A stretch of DNA of 64,000 bases from Paratinospora sagittata. Lineage: Eukaryota > Streptophyta > Magnoliopsida > Ranunculales > Menispermaceae. The stretch lies in the NCBI GenBank assembly GCA_035771175.1, contig CM069606.1, positions 31,988,316 through 32,052,315 of the forward strand, in the 5' to 3' direction. The translations under genes and the position numbers were made by a program. Shown here one piece after another: positions 32,940-45,150 of this stretch. Positions within the stretch are counted from its first letter, which is position 1. Each line of letters starts with the position of its first letter. Under the pieces are notes generated by a model. That model saw only the letters and a list, made by a program, of their open reading frames with translations. It made no database searches and was not told the origin of the DNA.

Positions 32940-34370
32940 ATAACAAAAGTTGAGGGTTACGTCTCCTTCAACTTGGTGAAGTCATTTTACGAATCCATGA
33001 ATAGCGTGAGACTTCAAGAAGATGGGATCACTCCTATCTTGGAGACAATGATCAAGGGAGTAAAGATTTCCATCAGCGTCGAAACTATTTCACGACTTAT
33101 AAAAATCCCAATAGGAGACAAGATCATTGATCCACAAGAACCCCAGACGGTTGCTGAGATCGTGGAATCCAAGGAACAATTGTTCAATTTCCTCGCCGAC
33201 AAGCCGTACACCCAATTGACGTACGCTCACCTCCCAAATAATCTCCTTAAACCACCTCTTACCGGCCTTGGAAAGATCGTATTCGACAACATCTTGCTAG
33301 AATTGGTGACTAGAGGATCTATGACTAGAGCTCAACTTCTTGTGCTATACTGCTTAGAAAAAAGAATCTCTGTCTTCCTACCTCACATTATCATCCAGAA
33401 AGTGTTGTGGGTGATTCAAAACCCTACAAAGAAGGAACTTCTCGGCTACTGAGTCTTGATCGTGAGGATGCTTTGGGAGGCAAACATCAGTACCTTTGAT
33501 GAATTTTCGAAGCATATGACTAATGTTGTTACGGTATGATCCATCTCAAAGACTTTCGTCTCAAAGGGAGGGGTGACTGACGAAGAAATATTTGGCGCGA
33601 CTTTTCGGGGGAAAGTAGCTGAAGAACTAGAGATAACAATGGACGTTGTCAAAGAAAAAATCGGCGCAAGATTCCTATTAGAGAAGCACCAATGAACTAG
33701 CCAAACCAAAACACTACTATAAACCCAGCCCTGAATAATGGTCAACCCGATCATCTATTCTCCAAGGAGGATCTTTTTGGCAACCTCAGTCAACCTCAAA
33801 CAAATCAGGATGGCCGGGGAGTTCCAGCAAACCCACCTTACTGGAACCTCCCAACTTATGCAATAGGGCGTACCAAAGGTTTCCAACTCCTGAGGTACCC
33901 TATCAGCCAGTTCCACAATTTCCTGTGAACCAACAGCAACATAATTGGACGACACCAAACTTTGGAAGACAGGATGTCCCAATGAGTCCACTATTTCAAA
34001 ATTGTTCGACTTAGGCATATCCAACGGTCCAAGAGGTCCCAGTTAGGGAGTCTTCATATAATCAAACTAACTACCCTCCACCTATGAGTCAACCATACGA
34101 CCAACATTTCTACCAATGCCTACAGTCTACCCTCCACCTATGGGACAAACAACCTATCTACCATCAATAGGACAACCGACAAACTCATTTGACCAGTTAA
34201 ATGTGATAGTTTCTAGTATTGCTCGGATGGAGAAAACCTAGAATGCTTTGTTAACGCGTATGCAAAATGTTGAAGAACAACGAGTAACTTCTCAACGATC
34301 TTTTGGTAGTCATTCTATAACTAACAGAAGGTCTAGGAGGAGCAGTAGTAGGCAGGAAAATTAGGAATGA
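32940..34370 (+). pseudogene. Foreign gag-like segment ('putative plant transposon protein' type) in the gypsy leader
   Basis: 32973-33452 is open for 159 codons and resembles the plant transposon-protein domain found in Athila/Tat-type and related elements: a start like VKSFYESMNS, then IKGVKISISVETISRLIKIP, and RGSMTRAQLLVLY before a hydrophobic segment. The match extends upstream in frame to about 32947 (KVEGYVSFNLVKSFY). After a stop and frame changes, 33830-34015 reads as a Pro/Gln-rich tail (YQRFPTPEVPYQPVPQFP). This is not the gag of the surrounding element, whose own gag starts at 35143. The class is by resemblance only. Confidence 0.5.
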
Positions 34371-35142
34371 TTACTGGCATTGTAACTATTTTCTTTTTAT
34401 AAATGAAATGTTTGTTTGAGACTATGTTTGGTGGGTCGGCTTGCAACCATTTTTTTTTCTTTTGTATCACTAACTTTGGAGTGGTATGGAATCACCAAAA
34501 TTGGAAGATACTAAATAAAACGTGGAAGTAAGAAAACCCACGACCTTGTGTGAAAAGAAACATTTGGGGAAAGTTGAATTACTAACATTATCACTAAGTT
34601 TACATGGTATGGGACGAGTAAACTTGGACGATACTATTAGTGAACTCCTCTCCCGTCAATGTTTTGTAGGCACCATGTTCATACAACTTAACTTGGTTAA
34701 AACCCTTATTACCAAATTCATGTCGTATGAGACACACGAATTTGGATAATAGTCGAAAAGACTAACGGAAAGAGTTTGAACACATAAGAATGCGATAGAA
34801 CATTAGATTATGATATTTACCGAGGCAAATCTTAGAACCTTTATGACTCGTATGAATTTTCAAAAATATATGTATGTTCACTAAAACATGAACCAAAATA
34901 TTTGAAATACTTGCAAAGTTTTATAGTTATTATATAAATACTGTAACCTTGTTTTACACCATGGCCAAACATACGAGACACATAAGATTCTTTGATTCCT
35001 CAACAAAAACCTTACACTATACCTAGAAAAATAAGTGGTTTTATATTGCAGAACTCTCAAACTTTTTGCTGAGAATATCATAACACTATACTTGGCTACG
35101 GTTCCTAAAACATGATTTTATTTTCTCCTTGCCAGTGAGAAA
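34371..35142. other. Non-coding part of the gypsy leader or of the nested insertion
   Basis: No recognisable coding sequence. The border between the foreign insertion and the original leader lies somewhere here; the stretch from about 35080 to the ATG at 35143 is probably original leader. Confidence 0.3.
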
Positions 35143-35429
35143 ATGCAAACCAGAAAGAGAGGAAGGCCACACACTATTCGTCCAGTAGAGGAGGCACCTC
35201 CCGAGATTCAGAATCAGGAACCGCCGCCTTCGATGATAGAGCAGGCCACACCCAACACTGCCACTACTTCTGGGCATTCAGTGCCACAACCTACACCCTT
35301 TGCATTGCCACCAGGTATGGAACACTTCTTTGACGGATTTGTCGAGGCGATGAAGGCTACAGTTCAGATGACTGTCCGTGAGACCGTGGCTAACTAGGTG
35401 GTCACTGTGCAGGCACCTGTGAAATCTGG
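35143..35429 (+). pseudogene. Gypsy gag, N-terminal part
   Basis: ATG 35143 opens MQTRKRGRPHTIRP, a basic start followed by a Pro-rich stretch, as in gag of chromoviruses. One stop (TAG at 35395) interrupts it, and the frame is then split by the solo LTR. The continuation is at 38504. Confidence 0.7.
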
Positions 35430-36149
35430 TGTGGCGACCCCGCGCCCCGGACCACCAACCCCGCAGGGAATGGCATGCGGAATGCCGGGGCGGGACGCCC
35501 GGCGTAGGCATCTCCGACCACTCCTCAACTCCCGTGAGGTGGTTGAGACCCTACGAGCCTTATCTCAAACAACGACATAATATTAAAAGGTACTAAACAA
35601 AACTACCCACCGTATTAATCATCAAAGACAAGGGATAATCCATAAAAATGAACCATAAATAAAATCATAATCCCTACAGTCCATTAAGATTGACATACAC
35701 ATAAAGTCCAAAATTGTGGGTACAAATAAAAATCGTCATATGCCCACATGGTTTATCTAACAAGTCCCAACTCACCCATACTACAATGTGGTAAGTGTTA
35801 TAATTACATAATCCAAAATATAATACTTCATAGTTTAAACACAATTCAATCAAAATGCCTCACAACTCACATCGAGGCTTTGGATTCTCTCGCAGGCAAG
35901 GCCCTCAAGATATAACTACTCCTTTGCCCTTATTCGGGACAGAAGGACCTGAAAGAGGAAAATGAGGGTGAGCCAACGGTGCCCAGTGAATAGAATTCAA
36001 ATATGCTATCAATACTCATCAATAAATATCATGTATGCATGTCAATGTGTAGCATGATTAAAAGCTCATAACATATAGATATCAAGCATTTATAATAAGT
36101 TCGATGCAAGTAAAAGTTTATCAATTTGGATCCACATTCCACATGCCTT

Positions 36150-36255
36150 GGGTTACTAGTACACGTCTATTTCACCGTGCCGTTGATCCCAATCATGTTT
36201 ATTTGGGTTACTAGTACACGTCTATTTCACCGTGCCGTTGATACCAATCATTTCC
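36150..36255 (+). repeat. 55 bp tandem duplication in the solo LTR
   Basis: GGGTTACTAGTACACGTCTA and the following 30 or so bases occur at 36150 and again at 36205 with almost no differences. Confidence 0.85.
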
Positions 36256-37871
36256 TTCTTAAAACCCTCCTATGACAAGGTCAAGTCCCCCTATTAGCCA
36301 GATAGATGGGCCCAACCAAAGTCATAAGGTTTCCTCAAATCAATGCATCATTCAAAACATTAGAACACATTCATGCTTTCAACATACAATATATATAAGT
36401 GATATGATGACATAAATGATATAATCATAAGTGAAGTCTACTCACAACCAAGCCTCGCGAGAGTACTTAACCACACACGATCACCAAACCGAATCAACCC
36501 AAGTCAAGATCCTGAAACATTCATCAATATCCTACCATACATCAATTTCTATGCTCAATCACATAGACATTACACATCAACCCTAAATCATCCCACATAT
36601 AAACAATAGGCCTAAATCTCATCTAATCCCATCATTCAACTCAAATCACATGACTTAGGCCTCTAATGCATAGTTCTCATACATAAACCATTCTATTAAT
36701 CAAAAATACTGATTTTCAATTCCTTTAGGCATAAACATGCCCAAATTGGGTCACTTGATCACAAGTAGGCCTAACCCATGATATGGTCACAACCACCAAA
36801 TCAGTAGCATAATCAACCCTAATCATGCTTAATTAAACATAAGTTACATCAATTCAATGATTCTAGGCCAAAAACATCAAAAGCCCTAAAATATGAAATT
36901 TTCCATACTTAGGCCATATTGTCGATTTACACTAGGTCACCATGTTCAGCCATGTATATCACTGATTTTGCATCATGGGTTCATCAACAATGGCAACTAG
37001 GTCAACATAGTTGACATGCAAGCTATTTGGAAAGGTCTAAGTTCATATTCTAAATTTAGGTCTAATACAAGCAACCCTACCAATTCTTCATTTACTATTC
37101 TGTTCAGATGTATCAATCTACCAACAGAAATATGCAATCACAAAACCAACCGTACAGATTGAAGTATGTGAAGAAACAAACCTTCTGTCCAAATATCAGC
37201 CCAATCCAACGGTGGACCGAAAAGATATGTATCTTTGATGAACAAGTATCTAATCAGACAGTTTCTCCTTTCCTGCTGCAAATACCCAAACTCAGATGGC
37301 TATATCACACAAAATACCAAATGTATAAACATCTCCACCGTCCAGAATACAGAAAGATCAGTTATAAACTACATACCCAAATTTGATATCCATCCAACGG
37401 TATATTTAGGAGATCTACAAGTTTGACCGAAACGGCATGAGAAACCCAGAAATTCCGACCAGCTTCGTTTGAGAGGTTATATCTCTTAGAAACAGCCTCT
37501 AATTAAGATCTCCACCATTAAGAATGTAGAAATAACAGTTTTAAACCACATACCCAAATTTGGTAGCCATCTAACGGTAGATTTAGGAGATCTATAAGTT
37601 TGAGCGAAACGGTGCAAGAAATCCAGACTTTCCGATCAGCTTTGTTTGAGAGGTTAGATCTCTTAGACGAAACCTCTGATCAAGATCTCCACCGACCAGA
37701 ATGAAGAACCATAAGCTACGAACGTGCTGATAAAATTTTAGCTCAATCTGACCGTATATTCCAAAGATCCAGCTCTTTGATGGAAACGTCGCAGGGATCT
37801 TCCTCCTGCAACTCTCTCCTTCCTTCTCTTCTTCTTTCCTTTCTCTTCTTTTCTTTCTCTTCTTCTTTCCT

Positions 37872-38075
37872 TTCTCTCCACTCACCTCTTTCTAGCACTT
37901 CCTTGATTCCCTCCTCCACTCACCTCACTTTCTAGCACATTCTTGGATTCTCTCCTCCACTCACCTCATTTTCTAGCACATTCTTGGATTCTCTCCTCCA
38001 CTCACCTTATTTTCTAGCACATTCTTGGATTCTCTCCTCCACTCACCTTATTTTCTAGCACATTCTTGGATTCTA
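37872..38075 (+). repeat. 41 bp tandem repeat, about five copies
   Basis: CTCCTCCACTCACCT, followed by TTTTCTAGCACATTCTTGG, recurs with a 41-base period (starts at about 37911, 37952, 37993 and 38034, plus a degenerate first unit at 37876). Confidence 0.9.
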
Positions 38076-38498
38076 GAAGTGGGCATGGGACACTTGTCCA
38101 CTTTCATGCACCAACCTTCACATGTGTTGGTCTCATACTACCCATACCAACCACATGTACTTTAACCAATCTCATACTTCCATGTATTTTAAATGTTCAA
38201 TCCATTTAATACACCAAATTTTCAATTTCATTTATCCTTTTATTCAATCAATCCTAACCCATATTAATTCATGGTTTAATGAGCCCATGCATAAATCATA
38301 ACATATGCATTATACTTTAATTTAACATGACTCATATACAATTTATGATACATATATTTATATACATTATCAAGCATCAACTATACAAACATTAAACAAT
38401 CATCAAACAAACACCAAACATATCAAGACAACACATAGAGTTTGGGCAAAAATGCAATTGGGTTATGAGCTAGATGAAATAATTTTCGGGGCGTCACA

Positions 38499-39530
38499 TC
38501 TGGGTTGGAGACTCAAACCGACCAGATTGCGAAGTACAAGAAGCTACAACCCCTTACCTTTGCGGGCACCATTGATGCGGATGAAACGCATAAATGGCTT
38601 GATGAGTCGAAGAAGGCTCTCTTGGCTATGGGAATCGACGAGGATCAGAAGATTCCACTAGCTTCCTACCAACTTGTTAGTGGAGTTAATACATGGTGAA
38701 TAACGGTGAAGGAAGGCCAAAGGGTCAATACCACCGACATGACTTGGCAAGAGTTTGAGTCACTGTTCATCGGTGAGTACTTCCCTTGCGCAGTAAAGAG
38801 GCAGAGGTGCCAGGAGTTCGCCAAGCTGTACCAAGGCGGCATGACAGTTCACGAGTACGTTGTCAGATTCAAGGAATTATCGGTCTATTCTTTCTCCACC
38901 ATCTCAATGGAGCAAGATAAGGCCAAAAAATTCTATAATGGCCTTCGTCCTGACATCCGACAATCCCTGTCGATCTTGGATCTCAAGAATTACAGGGAGC
39001 TTGTCGACAAGGCCACGAGTCTTGATCAGGAGAAAATTGAGTAGGAGCAGAGAATGAACAGGGGAAAACAACTTGCAACATTTTCCCAACAGGGCAACAA
39101 AAAGAAGCCCTACTATAGTCAAAACCCAGCCCTCCCAACCCCTATACAAAAGAGTGAGGCAACAACACCTGTGGCTGAAGCGTCTAACCTTGGCCATCAG
39201 GGTTTTCGCAATCGTGGCCGAGGTGGCCGTAATAGCAGAGGTGGCTGCCGTAATGGGAAATGGCAGGGGTGGTGGTCAGCAGCACCACAATCAACATGGC
39301 CAACAGAACCATCAACAGACGCCTCAACAACAGAGGCTGATGTGTTTCAACTGTGGCCAGCAGGGCGACGTAAGAAATGCCTGTCCCCACCCTCAACAGC
39401 TGTAACAGCCTGTTCCCGCTGTTCTAGTCCAACAAGCGCCACCTGCTGCTAACGCCCAACCCAGGCAGAACCAACAGAACCAGGGGCAAAGCCAACAGGG
39501 CAGAGCGTTTGTCATCGCTTAACAACCCCT
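38499..39530 (+). pseudogene. Gypsy gag, retrotransposon gag domain and altered zinc knuckle
   Basis: The frame resumes behind the solo LTR (ETQTDQIAKYKKLQPLTF) and gives a typical retrotrans_gag domain (DMTWQEFESLFIGEYFP, MTVHEYVVRFKELS, FYNGLRPDIRQ). Stops are at 38697, 39043 and 39403. The zinc knuckle reads CFNCGQQGDVRNAC: the His of the CX2CX4HX4C pattern is Asp, so zinc binding should be lost. A Gln-rich stretch leads towards protease. Confidence 0.85.
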
Positions 39531-42500
39531 CCTGGATAACAATGTAGTCGAAGGTACATTTCCCTTGTTCAATACAATGGTGCATGTCTTGTTTGATTTG
39601 GGTGCTACGCATTCCTTTATATCTTCTGCATTGGTAAGGCATTTAGGGTTGCATCCTGAACCCACAGCATCACAATCTATGTCTTATCACCATTAGGATC
39701 TAGTACTGACATGAAATTGAAGTGTTCTCAATGTGAACTTCGAATGTCAGAACAGATAATTCATGCAGATCTTTTTGTGATGGACATTAAAGACTTTGAC
39801 ATCATCCTCGGCACGGACTGGGTCGCACCTCTGAATGCTAAGATCGATTGTTTGAAGAAGCAAGTTCAGTTATCCTTGCCTACTTGGGAGTTTGTTAAGA
39901 TTCAAGAAACGAGGAAATGGATACACAACTCGACTGTTGCATTCCTCAAAGCACAACTTCGAGCCTTATCCCTTGGTGATGACAATGAATCACCAGCACT
40001 GTACCCTCTCGAGGTGCATGACATCCCGGTTATATCTGAATTTCCAACGATTTTTCTGAATGACCTTCTTGGTCTACCTCTAGTTCGGGAATTCGATTTT
40101 GAGATCAACCTCATACCCGGGACTGGACCCATCTCAATTCTTCCATACAGAATGTCCAATGTCGAGCTGGTCGAGTTGGACAAACAACTGAAGGAGTTGG
40201 AGAGTAATGGCTACATCAGGAAAAGTTCATCACCCTGGGGCACTCCAGTTCTATTTGTTCGCAAGAAAGATGGTTCGTTACGACTTTTCATCGACTATCG
40301 CAAGTTGAATAATGCCATCATCAAGAACAGATACCCATTGCCCAGGATCGATGACTTGTTCGACCAACTTAGAGATGCCAAATACTTCTCAAAGATTGAT
40401 TTACGATCCGATTATCATCAACTCCGGATCAGGGAGTTGGACATTAATAAAATGACTTTTAAAACTCGGTACGGTCATTACGAGTTCTTGGTCATGCTGT
40501 TCGGTCTAACAAATGCACTTGCAGCGTTCATAGATTTGGTGAACCGCATATTTAGGTTATACTTAGACCGATTTGTGGTGGTCTTTGTGGATGATATCTT
40601 GACATATTCTTCAACTGAGGAAGACCACAAGATACATTTGATGATTGTTCTCCAGACCTTGAGAAGCCACCAGTTGTATGCAAAGTTGAGTAAGTACGAA
40701 TTTTGGGCGAAGCGAGTTCAATTCCTAGGCCATGTGGTTTCAGGCAATGACATTAAGGTGGATCCTTCAAAGGTTGAAGGGATTTTAAACTAGAAGCAGC
40801 CCACCACAATTACTTAAATCTGGAGTTTTATTGGTTTGGCTGGCTACTACAGACGCTTCATCGAGGACTTCTCAAAGATTGTTGAACCTATGACCAAGCT
40901 TACTCGGAAAGACGTACGATTCATCTGGAATCCTGCCTGTGAATCGTCATTTCAAGAATTAAAGAAACGCCTCACGACAACACTAGTACTAATCACTCAA
41001 AGAAATGGAGTTGGATTTTCACTATACACCGACGCCTTTCTCCAAGGCTTAGGTGCAGTACTAATGCAAGAAGGCCAAGTTGTTGCATATGCTTCGAGGC
41101 AACTGAAGATTCATGAGGGTAATTACCCAACTCATGATGTAGAACTTGCAGCTGTCATATTTGCACTGAAGTTATGGAGTCACTACCTATACGGTGAACG
41201 GTTTGAGGTCTTCTCGGATCACAAAAGTCTCAATTACATCTACACTCAGAGAGACCTAAACCTCCGCCAAAGGCGATGGTTAAAATTCTTGAAAGATTAT
41301 GACTTTCAACTCTAATACCATCCGGGTAAGGCCAATGTTGTGGCTGATGCCTTGAGTAGAAAAACTTATGTTGTTGCTTGCACTCTTAACTTCAAGATGG
41401 GAAAAACTTATGTTGTTACAGAGTTGGAGAATTTTAACCTGCAGCTCATCGATGAGGGAAGAAGATCACGACTCTCTCAATTGTCAGCCAACTCTGAGCT
41501 TATTCAAAAGATTTCAGGATCTCAAGCCAACAACCCTATGTTAATGGAGAGACGAGTACTTCTACTCAGCAGACAAGACCTTCCTCACTGGCCGGTCTCT
41601 GATGACGGGGCCATTTTCTACAAAAAACGTCTCTGTCCACTGAACGATCCTGAAGTTTAGAAAGAAGTGCTAACTGAATGTATTGTTCGAGGTTCGCTAA
41701 TCATCCTGGGGGAGACAAGATATACAAGGATGTCAAGCGATAATTCTGGTTTTCTAGAATGGAGAATGCTATTACAGACTTCGTTGCTACATGTCTTGTT
41801 TGCCAGCAAGTAAAGCCAGAACGCAGACTTCCCTCTAGACTTCTCTAGCCTTTACCTATTGGAGAATGGAAGTGGGAAAACATCGCAATGGATTTTGTTA
41901 CGACCTTGCCTCGAAATAATAAAAAATAAGATGCTATCTGGGTTATCATTGATAGACTTACAAAGTCTATACACTTTTTGCCAATAAAGTTCACAGATAA
42001 CCCTGCCAAGCTTGCCGAATTGTATGAAAGAGAAATCGTATGCCTCCATGGCATACCACTCACAATCGTCTTTGATCGAGACCCTCGATTCACATCAAAT
42101 TTTTGGCAAAGCTTTTAGAGTAAAATGAGCTCTAGGAGCACCATGAGCACAAACTTTCACCCTCAGACTGACGGGCAGTCAGAACGGTTGATCCAGATTT
42201 TAGAGGATATGTTGCGATGCTGCATTTTGGACTTTCATGACGGATGGGCAAAACACTTACATTTGGCTGAGTTTGCATTCAACAACAACTACCAAACCAG
42301 TATCGACATGGCACCATACGAGGCTCTCTATGGTCGCCCTTGCAGATCTCTGGTATGTTGGTTAGATACGGCAAATCGACCGCAGCTGGGGCCTGAACTA
42401 GTTCAAGAGACTTCTGAGAAGATCACACTAGTAAAGGAGTGACTTCGTGTAGACAAAGTCGACAGAAGAGCTATGCTGACAAGTAAATACCGCCTTTAGA

Positions 42501-42830
42501 ATTTGATAAGAGAGACTTGGTTTTTCTAAAAGTTCAGCCTACACGAGGTGTCAAATGCTTTGGGATCAAAAGAAAGCTCTCCCCACGGTATATTGGTCCA
42601 TTTCAGATCATTAAACGTATTGGCAAAATAACCTATCGTCTATCCCATCCATCGTCCATGTCTAAGGTTCACGACGTTTTTCACGTATCTATGCTTCGAA
42701 AGTATCGTCCTGATCCTTCGCATATCATCCCTCTGATCGAGGTTCGGGTTGAAAAAAGAAATAAGTATAAGGAGAGAGCGATACAGATTCTGGATAGAAA
42801 AACTTAAGAACTAAGGCGATGTAGCATACC
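39531..42830 (+). pseudogene. Gypsy pol: protease, RT, RNase H, integrase, C-terminal chromodomain-like end
   Basis: Protease: VLFDLGATHSFIS near 39590, with Leu in place of the Ser of Asp-Ser-Gly-Ala. RT: 39711-40793 is open for 360 codons, with [23 protein letters not shown] and the intact catalytic FVDDIL. RNase [20 protein letters not shown] and then HPGKANVVADALSR. Integrase: a zinc region ending CLVCQQVKPERR, and the three acidic residues in [12 protein letters not shown] and QSERL. The end (42517-42807 and beyond) has RYIGPFQI, VHDVFHVSMLRKY and the chromodomain-like tail. Stops at 39692, 40791, 41313, 41658, 41846, 41927, 42116, 42439 and 42498 or nearby break it up. Confidence 0.92.
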
Positions 42831-43023
42831 ACTTGTTAAGGTGCTATGGGATCTCCACGGAGTAGAGGAAACAACTAGGGAACTAGAAGAAATAATTAAA
42901 CTGAAGTACCCTGAATTCTTTTTTAGTAATAATTGATGATGTGATACATTGTACTATTTCACTTATCAATAAAATGATGGAACTTTGTTTACAATATCTT
43001 AATTTATTTAATTATCTATGCAG

Positions 43024-43539
43024 ATGTCTAAAAACAACACAGATAAGGGTAGTGAGCTATGTACTCCATGGCCTGCTTGGCAACCAGTGGAGAGTCCTTC
43101 AGACTCTAATGCAAACCACAACTTCATTGCATCACCAACTCCCTCGCTTCTGCGGCAACGATCCTTATCGCCAGAGAGCGTATGGATTTACCGTAAAAAT
43201 ATTGCCCGAAACAAACTTGTGCCCTCATCTTGGCAAGATCTCCTACCAAAATTGCCAGGGGGTCGGATTTGAGCAACTGCACGAAAAAACATTTCGTCTC
43301 TCAACCTACCTCCCCTGAAAAGCTACAACTTGCAGTACCCTACGCCAACATCTGTGAGACAAATGTCGGAACCTTCTGAGGATGAATCCGACTCCATTTG
43401 CTCTCCATTGTTCGTTGATATTAAGGATTCCACTGGCCACAGTTCTAATCAGGGTCCTTACAGGCACTACCCTGATCTTGCGATCGATGACGACGGTGGT
43501 GAATCCCACGCTGATAGCAATCATCACTACACAGACTAA
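43024..43539 (+). pseudogene. Extra ORF between pol and 3' LTR, one internal stop
   Basis: ATG 43024 (MSKNNTDKGSELCTPWPAWQ) lies directly behind TTATTTAATTATCTATGCAG, a good splice acceptor. The frame runs to 43539 (171 codons) with a single TGA at 43270-43272. The product is hydrophilic; its second half is acidic and rich in Ser, Asp and His (SEPSEDESDSICSP, DDDGGESHADSNHHYTD). No membrane segment is seen, so it does not look like an envelope protein. Position and splice site suggest an additional ORF expressed from a spliced RNA. Function unknown. Confidence 0.55.
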
Positions 43540-43557
43540 ATTTCGGGGGAAAAATTC

Positions 43558-43574
43558 CTTTAAGGGGGGTAGAG
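43558..43574 (+). promoter_or_regulatory. Polypurine tract of the gypsy element
   Basis: TTTAAGGGGGGTAGAG stands directly in front of the 3' LTR, as needed for plus-strand priming. Confidence 0.8.
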
Positions 43575-44901
43575 TGTAATATCCCAGGTTGGCACAAAAA
43601 AAAAAGAAAAAATTGAACTTCGAGCACCCTTTTGGCTATAAAAGGCCCCCCCTTTGGTTATTTTTACACCAAATCCAACTCTCTTCTCTCATGCTCTCTT
43701 TGTGATTTCTCTTTTCTCTTTTTGAAACTCTATTTGCGGTGCAACGCGGTTCTGCTCGGGAGAAAGTGCCAGTTCAAGAAGGAGTTTTTATCTAAAGGTG
43801 GGGAACGAAACATAGGTTTGCATGTCTTATAACTTTTATTAAAGTTTACATTCATTTATCATTTTGTTTACTATTCATTTACACTGCATTATTCCGTATA
43901 ATGTTCATATCTGTCATACTTATGCCTGTATATTTGGAGTTCATGTATTACACTGTCACTATGTCGGATTAGTGGTAAATCTGACTCAACCAGACATTGT
44001 CTTGTCCTTAATAACTTTAAATAGTGAACGGGAGGCAGCGTGCTGCTCTAGACGATTGGTATTTAAGTGGACCTCGTGTCCCACCTCTCAATTGGAGGCT
44101 GATCTGGTTGGTCTTATTTGAAAGCTATCAGCTTGTACAAGTGATACTGAACATCCTAACTTTGCACGTGGTGATACTGACCTGATAAGAATCACCAGAC
44201 TCAGCCAAATCTTGTCTAATGTTAGTAAAGACCGGACCTACTCATGCATTGACATTGTACATAAGCACCACCTAGGTACGTAAGTGGTTTATGATCCACA
44301 AAATAGTTAGAAGCAATGCTCACTGTTCTTGATATTTCCCTGGAGAGAGACGTACAATGAGAACCCAGGTTTACCTGGGGATGGACATCTGTACGTGAAT
44401 CCAGGGCGACGACCTTGGAGAGGGACGTACAATGAGAACCCGGGTTTACCTAGAGATGTACATCTGTACGTGAACTCAGGGCACCGTACAATCATGGAAC
44501 CATTTCGAGATGGTGTCATGCATACATACATGTTACTGTTTATGATGCTTGTTGTGTTTATGTGATATTCGATTATGAAGTTTCTTTAATTAATTGTTAT
44601 ATTCATGAACTATTTTACCCAATGGATATTAGCTCACCCTGTTGTTATCCAATTTTTCTCAGGAGATTAGGGTGGACTGGGTGGAGGTTTTTGGGCCCAC
44701 ATTTTGTAACCCTTGTTAATTAAAGGGAGATTTTGGGAGGTTGTTCCCTCAATTATATTCTGAACAAAAATACATTCTAAAATTAATATAATAAGATTTG
44801 TACTCAATTGTGTTCTTGCGCACTCGGCTATTGTTATAATGCATTTGCGCCCCACCTATTAGTGTTCCGTCGATATAGGCGCGTCCGGACGGGGTGTGAC
44901 A
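43575..44901 (+). repeat. 3' LTR of the gypsy element
   Basis: It begins TGTAATATCCCAGG and ends GGGTGTGACA. It aligns with 31109-32443 throughout, with small differences. It also carries the two ~75 bp repeats (about 44350 and 44428). Confidence 0.93.
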
Positions 44902-45150
44902 CTCGTCTCCGTGGTTTTCAAAATAGTCAAGGTAGTTGTTGTTTATGATTTGCAACAACAATGTTTGTAAAAGATGAATGAGAAGGAGAAGAAGAAGGAA
45001 AGAGAAGAAGATACAAGGAGAAGAGAAAGAGGAAAAAAAAAAAGAAGTGAAGAGGGGGAGAAAGAAGGCAGAAGAAGAAGAAGAAGAAGAAGAAGACGAA
45101 GAAGAGAGGCGCAGAAGATGGAGATCGAGAAGGTTTTGATACCAATTTGA
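44902..45150 (-). other. GAA-rich stretch, possible 5' leader of an opposite-strand LTR element
   Basis: Low-complexity AAG/AGA sequence (about 44975-45110). Read on the minus strand it follows the LTR 45151-45550 and its primer site, so it may be the leader of that element, cut by the gypsy insertion. Confidence 0.4.
45132..45146 (-). promoter_or_regulatory. Primer-binding-like site of an opposite-strand LTR element
   Basis: On the minus strand ATTGGTATCAAAACC follows an LTR-like end after four bases. It is close to TGGTATCAGAGC. Confidence 0.5.

Larger units (their letters stand above)
35430..38498 (+). mobile_element. Solo LTR, 3.07 kb, nested in gypsy gag
   Basis: It begins TGTGGCGACCCC and ends GGGGCGTCACA (TG..CA, near-inverted) and is flanked by the perfect 5 bp direct repeat TCTGG (35425-35429 and 38499-38503). 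Gag coding sequence stops at the left border and resumes at the right one. Inside I find no gag or pol and no second copy of the ends, so it is a solo LTR left by recombination between two LTRs. It has internal tandem repeats (36150-36255 and 37872-38075). The strand is given as that of the TG..CA reading and is otherwise arbitrary. Confidence 0.85.
31109..44901 (+). mobile_element. Ty3/gypsy retrotransposon (chromovirus-like) with nested insertions
   Basis: Two LTRs of about 1.33 kb flank a primer site, gag, protease, RT, RNase H and integrase in gypsy order (RT before integrase). The LTRs match at about 95 % by eye, so the insertion is younger than copia-2. Nested segments are a foreign gag-like piece (32940-34370) and a solo LTR (35430-38498). 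The frames carry stops, so the copy is dead. The end of pol (EVRVEKRNK...RAIQILDRKT, then ..LVKVLW) resembles the C-terminal chromodomain-like region of Tekay/Del-type chromoviruses. An extra ORF lies between pol and the 3' LTR. Confidence 0.92.

Noticed and set aside
43864..44121. Open frame in the gypsy 3' LTR
   Set aside because: The matching part of the 5' LTR has different stops and the peptide has no similarity; LTRs are non-coding.
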